A stretch of 8,398 nt of DNA from Candidatus Omnitrophota bacterium (GTDB lineage Bacteria > Ratteibacteria > UBA8468 > B48-G9 > DTJG01): the NCBI GenBank assembly GCA_023818725.1, contig JAMWBX010000036.1:1-8398 (forward strand), in the 5' to 3' direction. The notes under the pieces are model-generated. The model was not told the origin of the DNA. It searched no databases and worked only from the letters and a program-made list of their open reading frames with translations. Positions 1 through 6,647 of this stretch are shown piece after piece. Numbering within the stretch: the stretch's first letter is position 1; the number at the start of each line of letters is the position of its first letter. Position numbers and translations under genes: made by a program.

Positions 1-79
1 CGGGGCGTGGCTCAGCGTGGTTTAGAGCGCCTGGTTCGGGACGAGGAGGTCGGTGGTTCAAATCCCCTCGCCCCGACCA
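1..79 (+). tRNA. tRNA-Pro, anticodon CGG, with encoded CCA
   Basis: The segment folds as a cloverleaf. The 7-bp acceptor stem pairs 1-7 with 69-75, followed by discriminator A76 and an encoded CCA at 77-79. The D stem is 10-13 with 25-28. The anticodon loop at 35-41 reads TTCGGGA, giving anticodon CGG at 37-39, which reads the proline codon CCG. The variable loop is 47-51 and the T loop 57-63 is TTCAAAT. Two stem positions do not pair: G33 with G43 in the anticodon stem and T54 with C66 in the T stem. The overall sequence still closely follows bacterial tRNA-Pro(CGG). The window begins at the first tRNA base, so its promoter is not visible. The short plus-strand reading frame crossing it is not a gene. 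Confidence 0.93.
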
Positions 80-110
80 TCTCAGACATTTTGAATTTTG
101 CGGGCTTTGT

Positions 111-124
111 CCGCCGCAAGGCGG
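111..124 (+). other. GC-rich hairpin with GCAA tetraloop downstream of the tRNA
   Basis: CCGCC at 111-115 pairs perfectly with GGCGG at 120-124 around a GCAA loop, a stable GNRA-type tetraloop. An outer pairing of GGCT (103-106) with AGCC (127-130) could extend it across small internal loops. No T tract follows directly, so it is not a textbook intrinsic terminator. It may stabilise or help define the 3' end of the tRNA precursor; that is inference. Confidence 0.35.
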
Positions 125-313
125 CGAGCCGCTGGGGCGGGTTTCTGGCCGTCAGGGCACAAATTCTTGTTCGAAAAAGGTTCGCTTTTTTTGTTCAGTA
201 AGTAATCGTAAGCTATAAATTCATTTTGTCGATTTAATCCTTGAGCCGGATGGTCTTTTATATTTTCTGTTTTGAGAAGGGATAATTAAATAAAAATGTA
301 GTGTTTCCAAAAT

Positions 314-352
314 GATTCAGCCATTTCCCTGCTGAATCCAGTATCTGACTGG
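314..352 (-). terminator. paired stem-loops after mgtA, probable terminator
   Basis: An 8-bp perfect inverted repeat, GATTCAGC at 314-321 and GCTGAATC at 331-338, encloses a 9-base loop. A second stem, CCAGT at 338-342 with ACTGG at 348-352, abuts it. On the minus strand both lie 19 to 57 bases past the mgtA stop codon, where a terminator would be expected. The T run following the stem on the minus strand is short (ATTTT), so termination may be inefficient or the structure may mainly protect the 3' end. Confidence 0.45.
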
Positions 353-370
353 TTACTTCAAAAACAATTT

Positions 371-2941
371 TTATTCATAGCCATATCTTTTTATAAACCA
401 TTCTTTTACGCTCTGAACCAAAAAAAGATAAGTTATGATAATGGCGACAAGAAAAATAAAGTAAGCGGCTGGTGGAGAGACAAATCCAAAATGATTACCT
501 AAAGGAGTAAATGGAATTACAAGGCCTATGGTAACAATGTAAATGGAAGCGAATATCAAAGACTGACCCGGCATACTTTCGATAAACGGCTTTTTGCCTG
601 TGCGGATTATATGTATTACCAGTGTCTGTGTACAGAGAGATTCAAGAAACCATCCAGTATGAAAAAATGATTCAGAAGCTTTAAAAACAAACAATAATAC
701 CCCAAATGTCACAAAATCGAATATGGAACTGATGGGACCGATTATGACCATAAATCTTTTAATATATCCCACATTCCAGGGCCTTGCTTTCAAGAGGTAT
801 TCTTTGTCCACATCATCTGCTGGAATAGCAATCTGAGACAGGTCATAAAGAAAATTATTTAAAAGTATCTGAATTGGTAACATCGGTAAAAAGGGTAGAA
901 ATATGCTTGCACCAGTCATACTTAACATATTGCCAAAATTTGAACTCGAGCCCATCTTGATATACTTTAGTATGTTTCCGAATGTTTTTCTTCCTTCCGT
1001 AATGCCGTCTTTTAAAACCATGAGGCTTTTTTTAAGGAGTATAATATCGGCTGACTCCTTGGCAATATCCACGGCATTATTTACTGAAATGCCCACATCC
1101 GCAGCTTTTAATGCTGCTGCGTCATTGATGCCATCTCCTAAATAACCGACAATATGTTTGTTTGCATGTAGTGCCCGGATTACTTTTTCTTTTTGTATCG
1201 GCGACAATCTTGCGAAAACAGAAGTTTTTTTTACTAATTCTTTTAGTTCGGTGTCGCTTGCCTTTTCCACCTGTTTGCCGGTAATAATTCCTTTTACATC
1301 AAGTCCGACCTCGCTACATATTTTCCTGGTTACCAATTCATTGTCTCCGGTTAATACCTTAAATTCTATACCCAATTTTTTTAATGCCTCTATTGTTCTT
1401 CTGGCAGTCGGTTTTGGTGGATCAAGGAAAGCAATGTACCCTTTCAGAATAAGGTTCTGTTCATCGTCTTTTGTGTATTTTTCCCTTGTCTTCTCAAAAT
1501 CCTTATATGCAATAGCCAGAACCCTGAATCCATCTGCGCTTAATTCATCGTATTCAGTTTTAAGGTCTGTAAGTACCAATTGATCCATATCCAGTAATTC
1601 ACCGTCGAGTTCATATTTTGCGCATCTCTTAAAGATTTCCTCCGGAGCGCCCTTTGTAATGATCCTGTGTTTGCCGTTTATTTCCACAACCACTGACATC
1701 ATTTTCCTTGAAAAATCAAATGGTATTTCATCAACCTTTTTGTATTGCTCCACCAGCAATTTTTCATATTCTAATATGGCCCGGTCAAGGATATTCTTAA
1801 GCCCGGTCTGATAAAAGCTGTTAATGTATGCAAATCTTAATACTTCTTCATCGTCCCTTCTAACCACATCGCAATGCTTCTCCAGAACAATTTTATCCAA
1901 CGTAAGCGTTCCAGTTTTATCCGTACAAAGTATATCCATAGCTCCGAAGTTTTGAATTGAATTCAGACGTTTAACGATGACGCCCTTTTTAGACATAGCT
2001 ATCGCGCCTTTGGAAAGGTTAATCGTAACCAGCATTGGTAGCATTTCCGGGGTGAGACCAACCGCAACTGAAAGAGAAAAAAGCAGCGCCTGAACCATAT
2101 CTCCTTTTTTGAAGAAGGCATTTATAGCAAATATTACAAGCACCAGAATCAGCATTGCTCTAATCATCAGCCATGTAAATTCTCGGATGCCCCTATCAAA
2201 ACCGCTTTCAATAGTTATCGTGGCAAGTTTACTGGAAAGTTCTCCAAATTGTGTCGCAAGACCGGTCTTCGCTACCACTCCTGAGGCGGTTCCGCTTACA
2301 ACGGTTGAGCCCATAAAAACGATATTGTTTAACTCTGCGGGAACACCGTTTTTTTGTTTTGCCGGTTCATCTGTTTTTTCAACAGGGAAGGATTCTCCAG
2401 TTAACGCTGCTTGATTAATAAATAAATCCTTACAGGATATGATTCGTAAATCTGCCGGGATTATGTCGCCGGCAGACAGATAAACAACATCACCCGGCAC
2501 TATTTCCCTTATTTTTATTTCTTTCGGTTTGCCATTGCGGTAAACTGTGGCGGTAGCGCGCACCATTTCGCTAAGCCGCTCTGCTTCCTTTCCAGCGCGA
2601 TACTCCTGTATAAAAGACAAAAATACGCTCATTATGGCCATCAGGATAACCAGACTCGCGTTTACCTTCTCGCCAAAGAAGAGAGAAAAGCCGGCTATGA
2701 TTAAAAGAACAATTACGAGGGGATTGAAAAATTTGGAGATAATCTGAAAAATGATAGTCCTTTTTTTCTTTCTTGAGGGTTCGTTATAACCATATTCCTT
2801 CAGGCGAATTTCTGCTTCATCTTCGGTTAACCCTTTTTGAGAAGTTCTAAGTTTCCTGAAAAGGACATCAGGAGCACAGCCAGCATAATCAAAATCCCAG
2901 TTCTGAGGCTTCTTTTTTTTATTCAGGGCAAACATTTTCAT
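371..2941 (-). CDS. mgtA: magnesium-translocating P-type ATPase (type IIIB), MgtA family
   Basis: This 856-residue inner-membrane pump imports Mg2+ at the cost of ATP. All P-type landmarks are visible: actuator loop TGES at 181-184, the membrane motif LTPEMLPM at 296-303, phosphorylation site DKTGTLT with Asp341, DPPK at 507-510, TGDN at 531-534 and the hinge GDGINDA at 602-608. The MgtA-specific C-terminal block is clear, with SSNFGN at 666-671, FLPFLPMLP at 681-689, PISSIFD at 736-742 and the terminal KRYGYE. The first transmembrane pair lies at about 70-112. The protein is about 40 residues shorter than the E. coli enzyme, mainly at the cytoplasmic N terminus. The residue after GDGINDA is alanine where the E. 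coli enzyme has proline, a variant I believe recurs in other MgtA lineages. The chosen ATG has only a weak GGA-like ribosome site; a second ATG lies two codons in. It follows the metal-uptake operon on the same strand but has its own promoter and leader (3125-2942). Confidence 0.96.
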   Translation of the reverse strand: MKMFALNKKKKPQNWDFDYAGCAPDVLFRKLRTSQKGLTEDEAEIRLKEYGYNEPSRKKKRTIIFQIISKFFNPLVIVLLIIAGFSLFFGEKVNASLVILMAIMSVFLSFIQEYRAGKEAERLSEMVRATATVYRNGKPKEIKIREIVPGDVVYLSAGDIIPADLRIISCKDLFINQAALTGESFPVEKTDEPAKQKNGVPAELNNIVFMGSTVVSGTASGVVAKTGLATQFGELSSKLATITIESGFDRGIREFTWLMIRAMLILVLVIFAINAFFKKGDMVQALLFSLSVAVGLTPEMLPMLVTINLSKGAIAMSKKGVIVKRLNSIQNFGAMDILCTDKTGTLTLDKIVLEKHCDVVRRDDEEVLRFAYINSFYQTGLKNILDRAILEYEKLLVEQYKKVDEIPFDFSRKMMSVVVEINGKHRIITKGAPEEIFKRCAKYELDGELLDMDQLVLTDLKTEYDELSADGFRVLAIAYKDFEKTREKYTKDDEQNLILKGYIAFLDPPKPTARRTIEALKKLGIEFKVLTGDNELVTRKICSEVGLDVKGIITGKQVEKASDTELKELVKKTSVFARLSPIQKEKVIRALHANKHIVGYLGDGINDAAALKAADVGISVNNAVDIAKESADIILLKKSLMVLKDGITEGRKTFGNILKYIKMGSSSNFGNMLSMTGASIFLPFLPMLPIQILLNNFLYDLSQIAIPADDVDKEYLLKARPWNVGYIKRFMVIIGPISSIFDFVTFGVLLFVFKASESFFHTGWFLESLCTQTLVIHIIRTGKKPFIESMPGQSLIFASIYIVTIGLVIPFTPLGNHFGFVSPPAAYFIFLVAIIITYLFLVQSVKEWFIKRYGYE

Positions 2942-3090
2942 TTATCCGGGTCGTACAATTATGGTATGGCTGTATTTTTTTTCGATTTTTTGACAGCCGT
3001 ATTCAACAAAAAGTTATTTTCTTGATAAAAACTCTTTTAATTCCTTTATTTCTTGATTTTTTTGCCACCAGGATAGGATTGATTGCTTAA
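2942..3090 (-). promoter_or_regulatory. predicted mgtA 5' leader, about 149 nt
   Basis: If transcription starts about seven bases past the -10 box at 3097, the mgtA mRNA carries an untranslated leader of roughly 149 nt. Near its end, GGCTGT (2998-2993) pairs with ACAGCC (2973-2968) around a 19-base A-rich loop, placing a stem 27 bases before the start codon. A 12-base direct repeat, ATCAAGAAATAA at 3057-3046 and its one-base-longer copy at 3026-3014, lies mid-leader. MgtA-type genes are often controlled through 5' leaders that sense Mg2+ (the mgtA leader, the M-box). I do not see the M-box conserved bases here, so any riboswitch role is only inferred from the leader's length and the neighbouring gene. 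Confidence 0.4.
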
Positions 3091-3096
3091 CCTTTC

Positions 3097-3125
3097 ATTG
3101 TAATGCAACATCGCGGATTCGTCAA
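3097..3125 (-). promoter_or_regulatory. sigma70-type promoter for mgtA
   Basis: On the minus strand, TTGACG (3125-3120) is followed after exactly 17 bases by TACAAT (3102-3097), one mismatch from consensus in each box. An A-rich stretch just upstream (3139-3130) could act as an UP element. The promoter sits in the gap after the permease gene and points at mgtA, which implies that mgtA is transcribed separately from the metal-uptake operon. Confidence 0.75.
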
Positions 3126-3194
3126 ACGATTTTTTCTAAAACCCTGTGCTTTGAGAAAATCCAGTATTTCACAATATAGAGATGTAAAAATGTT

Positions 3195-3221
3195 TTTGAC
3201 GAGTGCACCTGACGCGTCAAA
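3195..3221 (-). terminator. stem-loop at the end of the metal-uptake operon
   Basis: On the minus strand TTTGACG (3221-3215) pairs with CGTCAAA (3201-3195), a 7-bp stem with a 13-base loop. It is followed after four bases by a five-T run (3190-3186). The 5' arm includes the permease stop codon. The T run is offset and short, so this is a weak or imperfect intrinsic terminator. An overlapping perfect 10-bp palindrome, TGACGCGTCA at 3210-3219, offers an alternative structure. Confidence 0.4.
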
Positions 3222-4008
3222 TTCTTCTTTTTTTTCTCATTTCCGCTCCCAGCATTACAAAAAATGTTATACTTAAAAATGCAACGATCAAGGATGATGT
3301 TGAAATATCAAATTTATAAGAAATTAACATTCCTGCAATGCTTGCAATAAGTCCTGCGATCCAGCCTCTCAAAATGATTTTGCCTGGCACCTGCGCCGTT
3401 AGTTTTCCAATCAAAGCAGGGATTATCAAAAAGGCAAACACCTGAAGTATGCCTGCTATTCTTATTGAGTTGACAAGCATCAGGGCAAAACTTAGGAAAA
3501 ACAAAAATTCCCAGAGGCCAGAACTTTGTTCGCCTTTTGAAAGCGCGAGAAATTTTTCTCTGTAAACAAACTGAAAAGCGCCGATTACTATGTACAGAGT
3601 AAACATTGTAAACAAATCCTTGCCGGTAATCCAGAGAATGTTGCCATTGAGGATATTTTTTAATTCCTCAAGCCCGTGCGGAGTTCTATCAAGAAAAAGG
3701 ATGCTTGCGGCAAATGAAAAGATGTAAAGAACTCCAATGAAAGCCTCAATATAAACCAGTTTCGCGATTTTCTTTGATAGGGAGAATAAAAATGCGCCTG
3801 CAACAGCAAAAACAACGGCATAGATGGTTTGATATGATTCCTTTCCGAGATAGATCGCTGCTGCCGCGCCAACAGAGATAAACTGAGCAAGCGTCAGGTC
3901 GACAAAAATGATTCCTCTTTCAAGGACATGGACTCCAAAATAGGTATGAAGCAGGATTAAAAGAACGCATCCGATGAATGGAATAGAGAGAAAAGAAATG
4001 TTTTCCAT
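3217..4008 (-). CDS. znuB: ABC-3 family divalent-metal permease (ZnuB/TroC type)
   Basis: This 263-residue, very hydrophobic protein should form the membrane channel of a zinc or manganese ABC importer. About eight or nine membrane segments are visible, with boundaries only approximate. Family signatures include ERGIIFVDLTLAQ near residues 30-42, EAFIGVLYIFSFAASILFLD near 88-107 followed by TPHGLEELK, and the late helix GILQVFAFLIIPALIG near 186-201. I start at ATG 4008 because GGAGG (4020-4016) lies seven bases upstream, an ideal spacing; the GTG at 4014 is only one base from that site. With this start the gene begins two bases after the binding-protein stop, so the two are translationally linked. 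The VDLTLAQ form differs from classical ZnuB (GDALAH), placing it in a different branch of the family. Zinc is the likeliest substrate, but manganese or iron cannot be excluded. No ATPase subunit gene lies beside it. Confidence 0.88.
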   Translation of the reverse strand: MENISFLSIPFIGCVLLILLHTYFGVHVLERGIIFVDLTLAQFISVGAAAAIYLGKESYQTIYAVVFAVAGAFLFSLSKKIAKLVYIEAFIGVLYIFSFAASILFLDRTPHGLEELKNILNGNILWITGKDLFTMFTLYIVIGAFQFVYREKFLALSKGEQSSGLWEFLFFLSFALMLVNSIRIAGILQVFAFLIIPALIGKLTAQVPGKIILRGWIAGLIASIAGMLISYKFDISTSSLIVAFLSITFFVMLGAEMRKKRRI

Positions 4009-4010
4009 AA

Positions 4011-4910
4011 TCACGCCTCCGATAGCAGAGAAATGACCTTATCCATAAAAGAAAACCAGTCGTCTGTCTGTGGAAGCGAACCAACATCGTGAGGAACAAG
4101 TATTGTTTTAAGTCCGGTTTTATTTGCGATAAATTCAACCGGTTTTTTGGGACTGTAGACATTAAACAGAATGGCATTCGGCTTTACTCTGTTGGCTGTG
4201 TCAATGATTTTTTTTATATCTCCTGACGATGGCGGAATGCCTGGCTTCGCTTCAATGCATCCAGCAATCTGGAATCCAAACTCATTCGCAAGATACGAAA
4301 AAAGGGTGTGATATGCGATAAATTTTTTGCCTACGAGATTTTTTGATTTCCACTGAGCCATTTTTTCCTGCCATTTTTCATAAAATAGCTGATAGTTTTT
4401 TTGGTAGTGGCTTTTGTTTGTCGGGTCTATTTCTGCCAGCGTGTCGGCCATACCTTTTGCCACGGCAAGAATACTGGCGGGTGAAAAATGATAGTGAGGA
4501 TTTCCAAGTGGATGAATATCTCCCATGCTTCTGTCAACAGAGGAGGGTTTTTCAATTGGAGAAACAAATTTTGAACAATCAAAATTTCCAATTTTACCTG
4601 GCTGAATGTTTGGATTTTTCGATGATTCAATAATTACAGGAAGATATCCAATTTCTAAGTCAAGTCCATTATACATTATGATGTCTGCTTTTCTCGCCGC
4701 GATAATCAAGCCTGGTTTTGCTTCAACATAGTGAGGGTCCTGGCCTGTTTTTACAAGTGTTGTAACTGAAACTTTTTCCTTTCCAATCTGTTTTGCAATA
4801 TCCCCTATCCATGGAAGAGTTGCGACAACATTGATTTCTGCTGAAAGATTTCCCGCAAAAGCCATTGCGCAGAAAACGCAAATAAATGTCTTTATTATTT
4901 TCCATTTCAT
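4011..4910 (-). CDS. znuA: periplasmic zinc/manganese-binding protein of an ABC importer (ZnuA/TroA type)
   Basis: This 299-residue cluster A-I binding protein should capture a divalent metal in the periplasm and deliver it to the permease. Residues 1-24 form a Sec signal peptide ending NLSA before EINVVAT. There is no lipobox, so it is probably soluble. The expected ligands are in place: His60 in DPHYVEAKP, His139 in GNPHYHFSP, His201 in AYHTLF and Asp275 in VPHDVG, a three-His-plus-Asp set as in TroA. The histidine-rich loop of many ZnuA proteins is absent; the equivalent region (about 112-137) has only His133. GGAGG lies five bases before the ATG. The gene starts 12 bases after the outer-membrane barrel stop and ends two bases before the permease ATG. 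Zinc is favoured by the GDIHPLGNPHY signature and the barrel neighbour, but specificity is inferred. Confidence 0.92.
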   Translation of the reverse strand: MKWKIIKTFICVFCAMAFAGNLSAEINVVATLPWIGDIAKQIGKEKVSVTTLVKTGQDPHYVEAKPGLIIAARKADIIMYNGLDLEIGYLPVIIESSKNPNIQPGKIGNFDCSKFVSPIEKPSSVDRSMGDIHPLGNPHYHFSPASILAVAKGMADTLAEIDPTNKSHYQKNYQLFYEKWQEKMAQWKSKNLVGKKFIAYHTLFSYLANEFGFQIAGCIEAKPGIPPSSGDIKKIIDTANRVKPNAILFNVYSPKKPVEFIANKTGLKTILVPHDVGSLPQTDDWFSFMDKVISLLSEA

Positions 4911-4922
4911 AATTGCCTCCTT

Positions 4923-6278
4923 TTAGAATGAGTGCGCTGCGTGGGCACCCACGCCGCCAATAAACTGCAGATAAACCTCATTGTTTGTTTTTCCTGTCCT
5001 TGAACTCTTATCATAATTGTATTGAAGTCGTATTTTTGAGAATTCAGAAGGATTAAATTCAACCATCGCGGACGCTCTCCATGGCTTGTCTCCAAAAGAT
5101 GTCTGCACTCCATCAAGATTGTATTTATCATTTAATGGCTCAAGAAGATCGTATCTTGCTCCAAAACCCCATCTTCCTGTCTGGTAGATTGTTTGAAGAT
5201 ACAGGCCATCCTGTATTCTTTTAAGATTATTTATGGTACTGGTCGAAGTATCCTGGATTTTTCCCTTCTGTTTTCTCCACATATATTCGCTTTGAAGTGT
5301 GAAACTTTTCCATCTTGAAGGTTTCCATTTGTATGTAAATTCAAACGCAGCAAGAGTTGTATCACCAGTAAAGATAGAGTTTTCCTCGATTGACTCTGTT
5401 TTTGTGTCGCCAATCATCACAGACGGTCCAAGAAGAATTGTTCCATAATCTCCAATGTCAAACGATGCCTTTGCAAAAGCGCCAAATGCATGAAGTCCTT
5501 TTGACCTATCAAGTCCAAACAAAATCTCATTTTCACCCTGAAGGGCTTCAATTCCAAGTTGAGCATAAAATGGAAAATCAGGGAGAAATGTCAGCTGAAT
5601 TCCTTTTTCATTTATTCCTTCGTGTCCTGTCAGCGCTCTGTAGACAAGCGGCTCGTCAACGAATTTCCACAAATGGGCATGCTGGCTATTGTGTCTGCCA
5701 AAGCCACTTTTGAATTTCCCGATTTTTGCCTGAATACCTGCTGGAAGGAATGTCGTCACAAGATATGCCTCTTCAAGTTCTACGCCTTCTTCAGTTACAG
5801 GAATCGTTGCGTAAAGATTAAAAAATGGGTCTACAGGCGCAAAGAAATAAAGTTCTGCCGCGTGAATATTCATTCCTTTTTTATGCTCCAGTCCCTCTTT
5901 GATAAAGCCCGGGATATTCCAGCTTTCAAGTTCGTCTTCTTTCAGATTTGTTGAATATAAAAATGTGTCAAGAATCAACGAGATATTGGGATTATAGGCG
6001 CTTGTGGCCCCAAAAAGCCCGCCAGATTTATAAGCAGGTTTTTCCTCAACTTTTGCAACGATCTTTTCCTGGCCTGATTGTTTCTTTATCAATTCAAGTT
6101 CTTCCTGCAATAATTTTATTGTTGATTGTTGTTGTTGAATTAGCGATTCCTGCGCTTTCAGTTTTTCTTCGAGTAATTTTATCCTCTCGTTGATGTCCTG
6201 TGAAAATAATCGGGTCGAAAACGTAAAAATTATTAACAAAAGCCAGAGCGTTTCTTTGAAAAAACTTTTCTGTTTCAC
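4923..6278 (-). CDS. outer-membrane beta-barrel (porin-like) of a metal-uptake operon
   Basis: This 451-residue exported protein is likely an outer-membrane channel that admits metal for the binding protein encoded next to it. Residues 1-27 are a Sec signal peptide (LWLLLIIFTFSTRLFSQ). Residues about 29-67 form a coiled coil rich in Glu, Lys, Leu and Gln, perhaps a periplasmic trimerisation segment. From about 97 onward there are alternating amphipathic strands, and the last residue is Phe, the usual outer-membrane insertion signal. I see no plug domain or TonB box. Histidine clusters stand out: FGRHNSQHAHLWKFVDEPLV at 193-212 and a terminal GAHAAHSF. This signature matches barrels I recognise beside ZnuA genes, sometimes labelled zinc-regulated outer-membrane receptors. 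The start is GTG at 6278, with AGGAGG five bases upstream; the overlapping ATG at 6280 is followed at once by TGA and cannot be the start. Confidence 0.82.
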   Translation of the reverse strand: MKQKSFFKETLWLLLIIFTFSTRLFSQDINERIKLLEEKLKAQESLIQQQQSTIKLLQEELELIKKQSGQEKIVAKVEEKPAYKSGGLFGATSAYNPNISLILDTFLYSTNLKEDELESWNIPGFIKEGLEHKKGMNIHAAELYFFAPVDPFFNLYATIPVTEEGVELEEAYLVTTFLPAGIQAKIGKFKSGFGRHNSQHAHLWKFVDEPLVYRALTGHEGINEKGIQLTFLPDFPFYAQLGIEALQGENEILFGLDRSKGLHAFGAFAKASFDIGDYGTILLGPSVMIGDTKTESIEENSIFTGDTTLAAFEFTYKWKPSRWKSFTLQSEYMWRKQKGKIQDTSTSTINNLKRIQDGLYLQTIYQTGRWGFGARYDLLEPLNDKYNLDGVQTSFGDKPWRASAMVEFNPSEFSKIRLQYNYDKSSRTGKTNNEVYLQFIGGVGAHAAHSF

Positions 6279-6344
6279 ATTTACCTCCTGTGAAAGATGT
6301 GCAATGATCTTAATTTGAAAGACCTATGACAGAACTGGCTTTTT

Positions 6345-6611
6345 TCAAACAGGAGGCGAGCGGGTGAGAGTGGTTTCGAATGGCCTATTCTTTATTAATC
6401 CAGGTTCGGTAAGCGATACAGCAAACGAAAAAAATATGATCGTGGGAAATATAAGAAGTTGAAATGAAAATGGCGAAAATGCAGTGAGATTCGCGCATAT
6501 TGAGCAATTTGTGTTAAATGAGTTTACCGCGCAAGCGTGAGTATGGGTCAGATATACCCCTGAAATTCCAACCAGTCCAATCAGGGAAAGAACAATAACA
6601 ATTTTTTTCAT
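6345..6611 (-). CDS. small membrane protein with His/Cys motif, first gene of the metal-uptake operon
   Basis: The function is unknown. The 88-residue product has an N-terminal hydrophobic segment (about 4-20) and a second one (about 50-67). Between them is a likely periplasmic loop carrying His23, His25, Cys27 and a Cys36-x-x-Cys39 pair. The tail is polar and ends in TRSPPV. The layout of two helices, an HxH...CxxC loop and a terminal R-x-P-P resembles small uncharacterised proteins of the DUF2946 type found near metal transport genes; this is a resemblance in form, not a tested homology. A metal-binding or metal-sensing accessory role is inferred from the motif and the operon position. I reject the in-frame TTG at 6647 as start because those codons lie inside the perfect promoter. 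ATG 6611 falls at the predicted transcription start. The barrel gene begins 66 bases downstream. Confidence 0.68.
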   Translation of the reverse strand: MKKIVIVLSLIGLVGISGVYLTHTHACAVNSFNTNCSICANLTAFSPFSFQLLIFPTIIFFSFAVSLTEPGLIKNRPFETTLTRSPPV

Positions 6612-6618
6612 CAAAATA

Positions 6619-6647
6619 ATTATATTTTTTTCCTTAAAATTTGTCAA
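6619..6647 (-). promoter_or_regulatory. perfect-consensus sigma70 promoter of the metal-uptake operon
   Basis: On the minus strand TTGACA (6647-6642) is followed by exactly 17 bases and then TATAAT (6624-6619), a perfect match to both consensus boxes with optimal spacing. Transcription should begin at 6612 or 6611, at or one base before the ATG of the small His/Cys protein, giving a leaderless mRNA. An AT-rich dyad, AAAATA at 6613-6618 and TATTTT at 6623-6628 with a four-base centre, overlaps the -10 box. A metal-responsive repressor could bind there, but it does not match the Zur or Fur consensus I know. Confidence 0.82.

Larger units (their letters stand above)
80..370. other. non-coding gap between tRNA-Pro and the 3' end of mgtA
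   Basis: I see no credible gene in these 291 bases. Positions 100-160 are clearly more GC-rich than the surroundings and hold a 5-bp hairpin (see 111-124). Positions about 170-300 are AT-rich and show no recognisable motif; the short run of T at 185-191 follows a poor hairpin. Positions 314-352 hold two stem-loops, listed separately as a likely mgtA terminator. The convergent orientation of the tRNA (plus) and mgtA (minus) means this gap should contain the 3' ends of both transcripts. Confidence 0.6.

Noticed and set aside
7..201. A 64-codon plus-strand open frame beginning inside the tRNA.
   Set aside because: It overlaps the tRNA for its first third, has no family resemblance or ribosome site, and reads through the GC-rich hairpin.
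602..1140. Alanine for proline after GDGINDA in MgtA as a sign of an inactive pump.
   Set aside because: All other catalytic motifs are intact and I believe this variant recurs in MgtA proteins of other lineages. The coordinates span the region encoding the C-terminal part.
903..2414. Several plus-strand open frames of 66 to 141 codons opposite mgtA.
   Set aside because: They are antisense shadows of a strongly conserved P-type ATPase and have no recognisable domains of their own.
2959..3009. A 16-codon TTG-started frame in the mgtA leader, considered as an MgtL-like leader peptide.
   Set aside because: It has no Shine-Dalgarno sequence, uses a weak start codon, and has a single proline at its end instead of a proline-rich stretch.
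2942..3090. An M-box magnesium riboswitch upstream of mgtA.
   Set aside because: I do not see the conserved M-box sequence blocks; only the leader length and gene context would suggest it.
3014..3091. An open minus-strand stretch of about 25 codons that looks amphipathic and protein-like.
   Set aside because: It has no ATG, GTG or TTG start in frame and lies wholly inside the predicted mgtA leader; it could be a degenerate remnant but nothing supports it.
6613..6628. A Zur or Fur operator overlapping the -10 box.
   Set aside because: The AT-rich dyad does not match either consensus, and such dyads arise easily in AT-rich promoter DNA.
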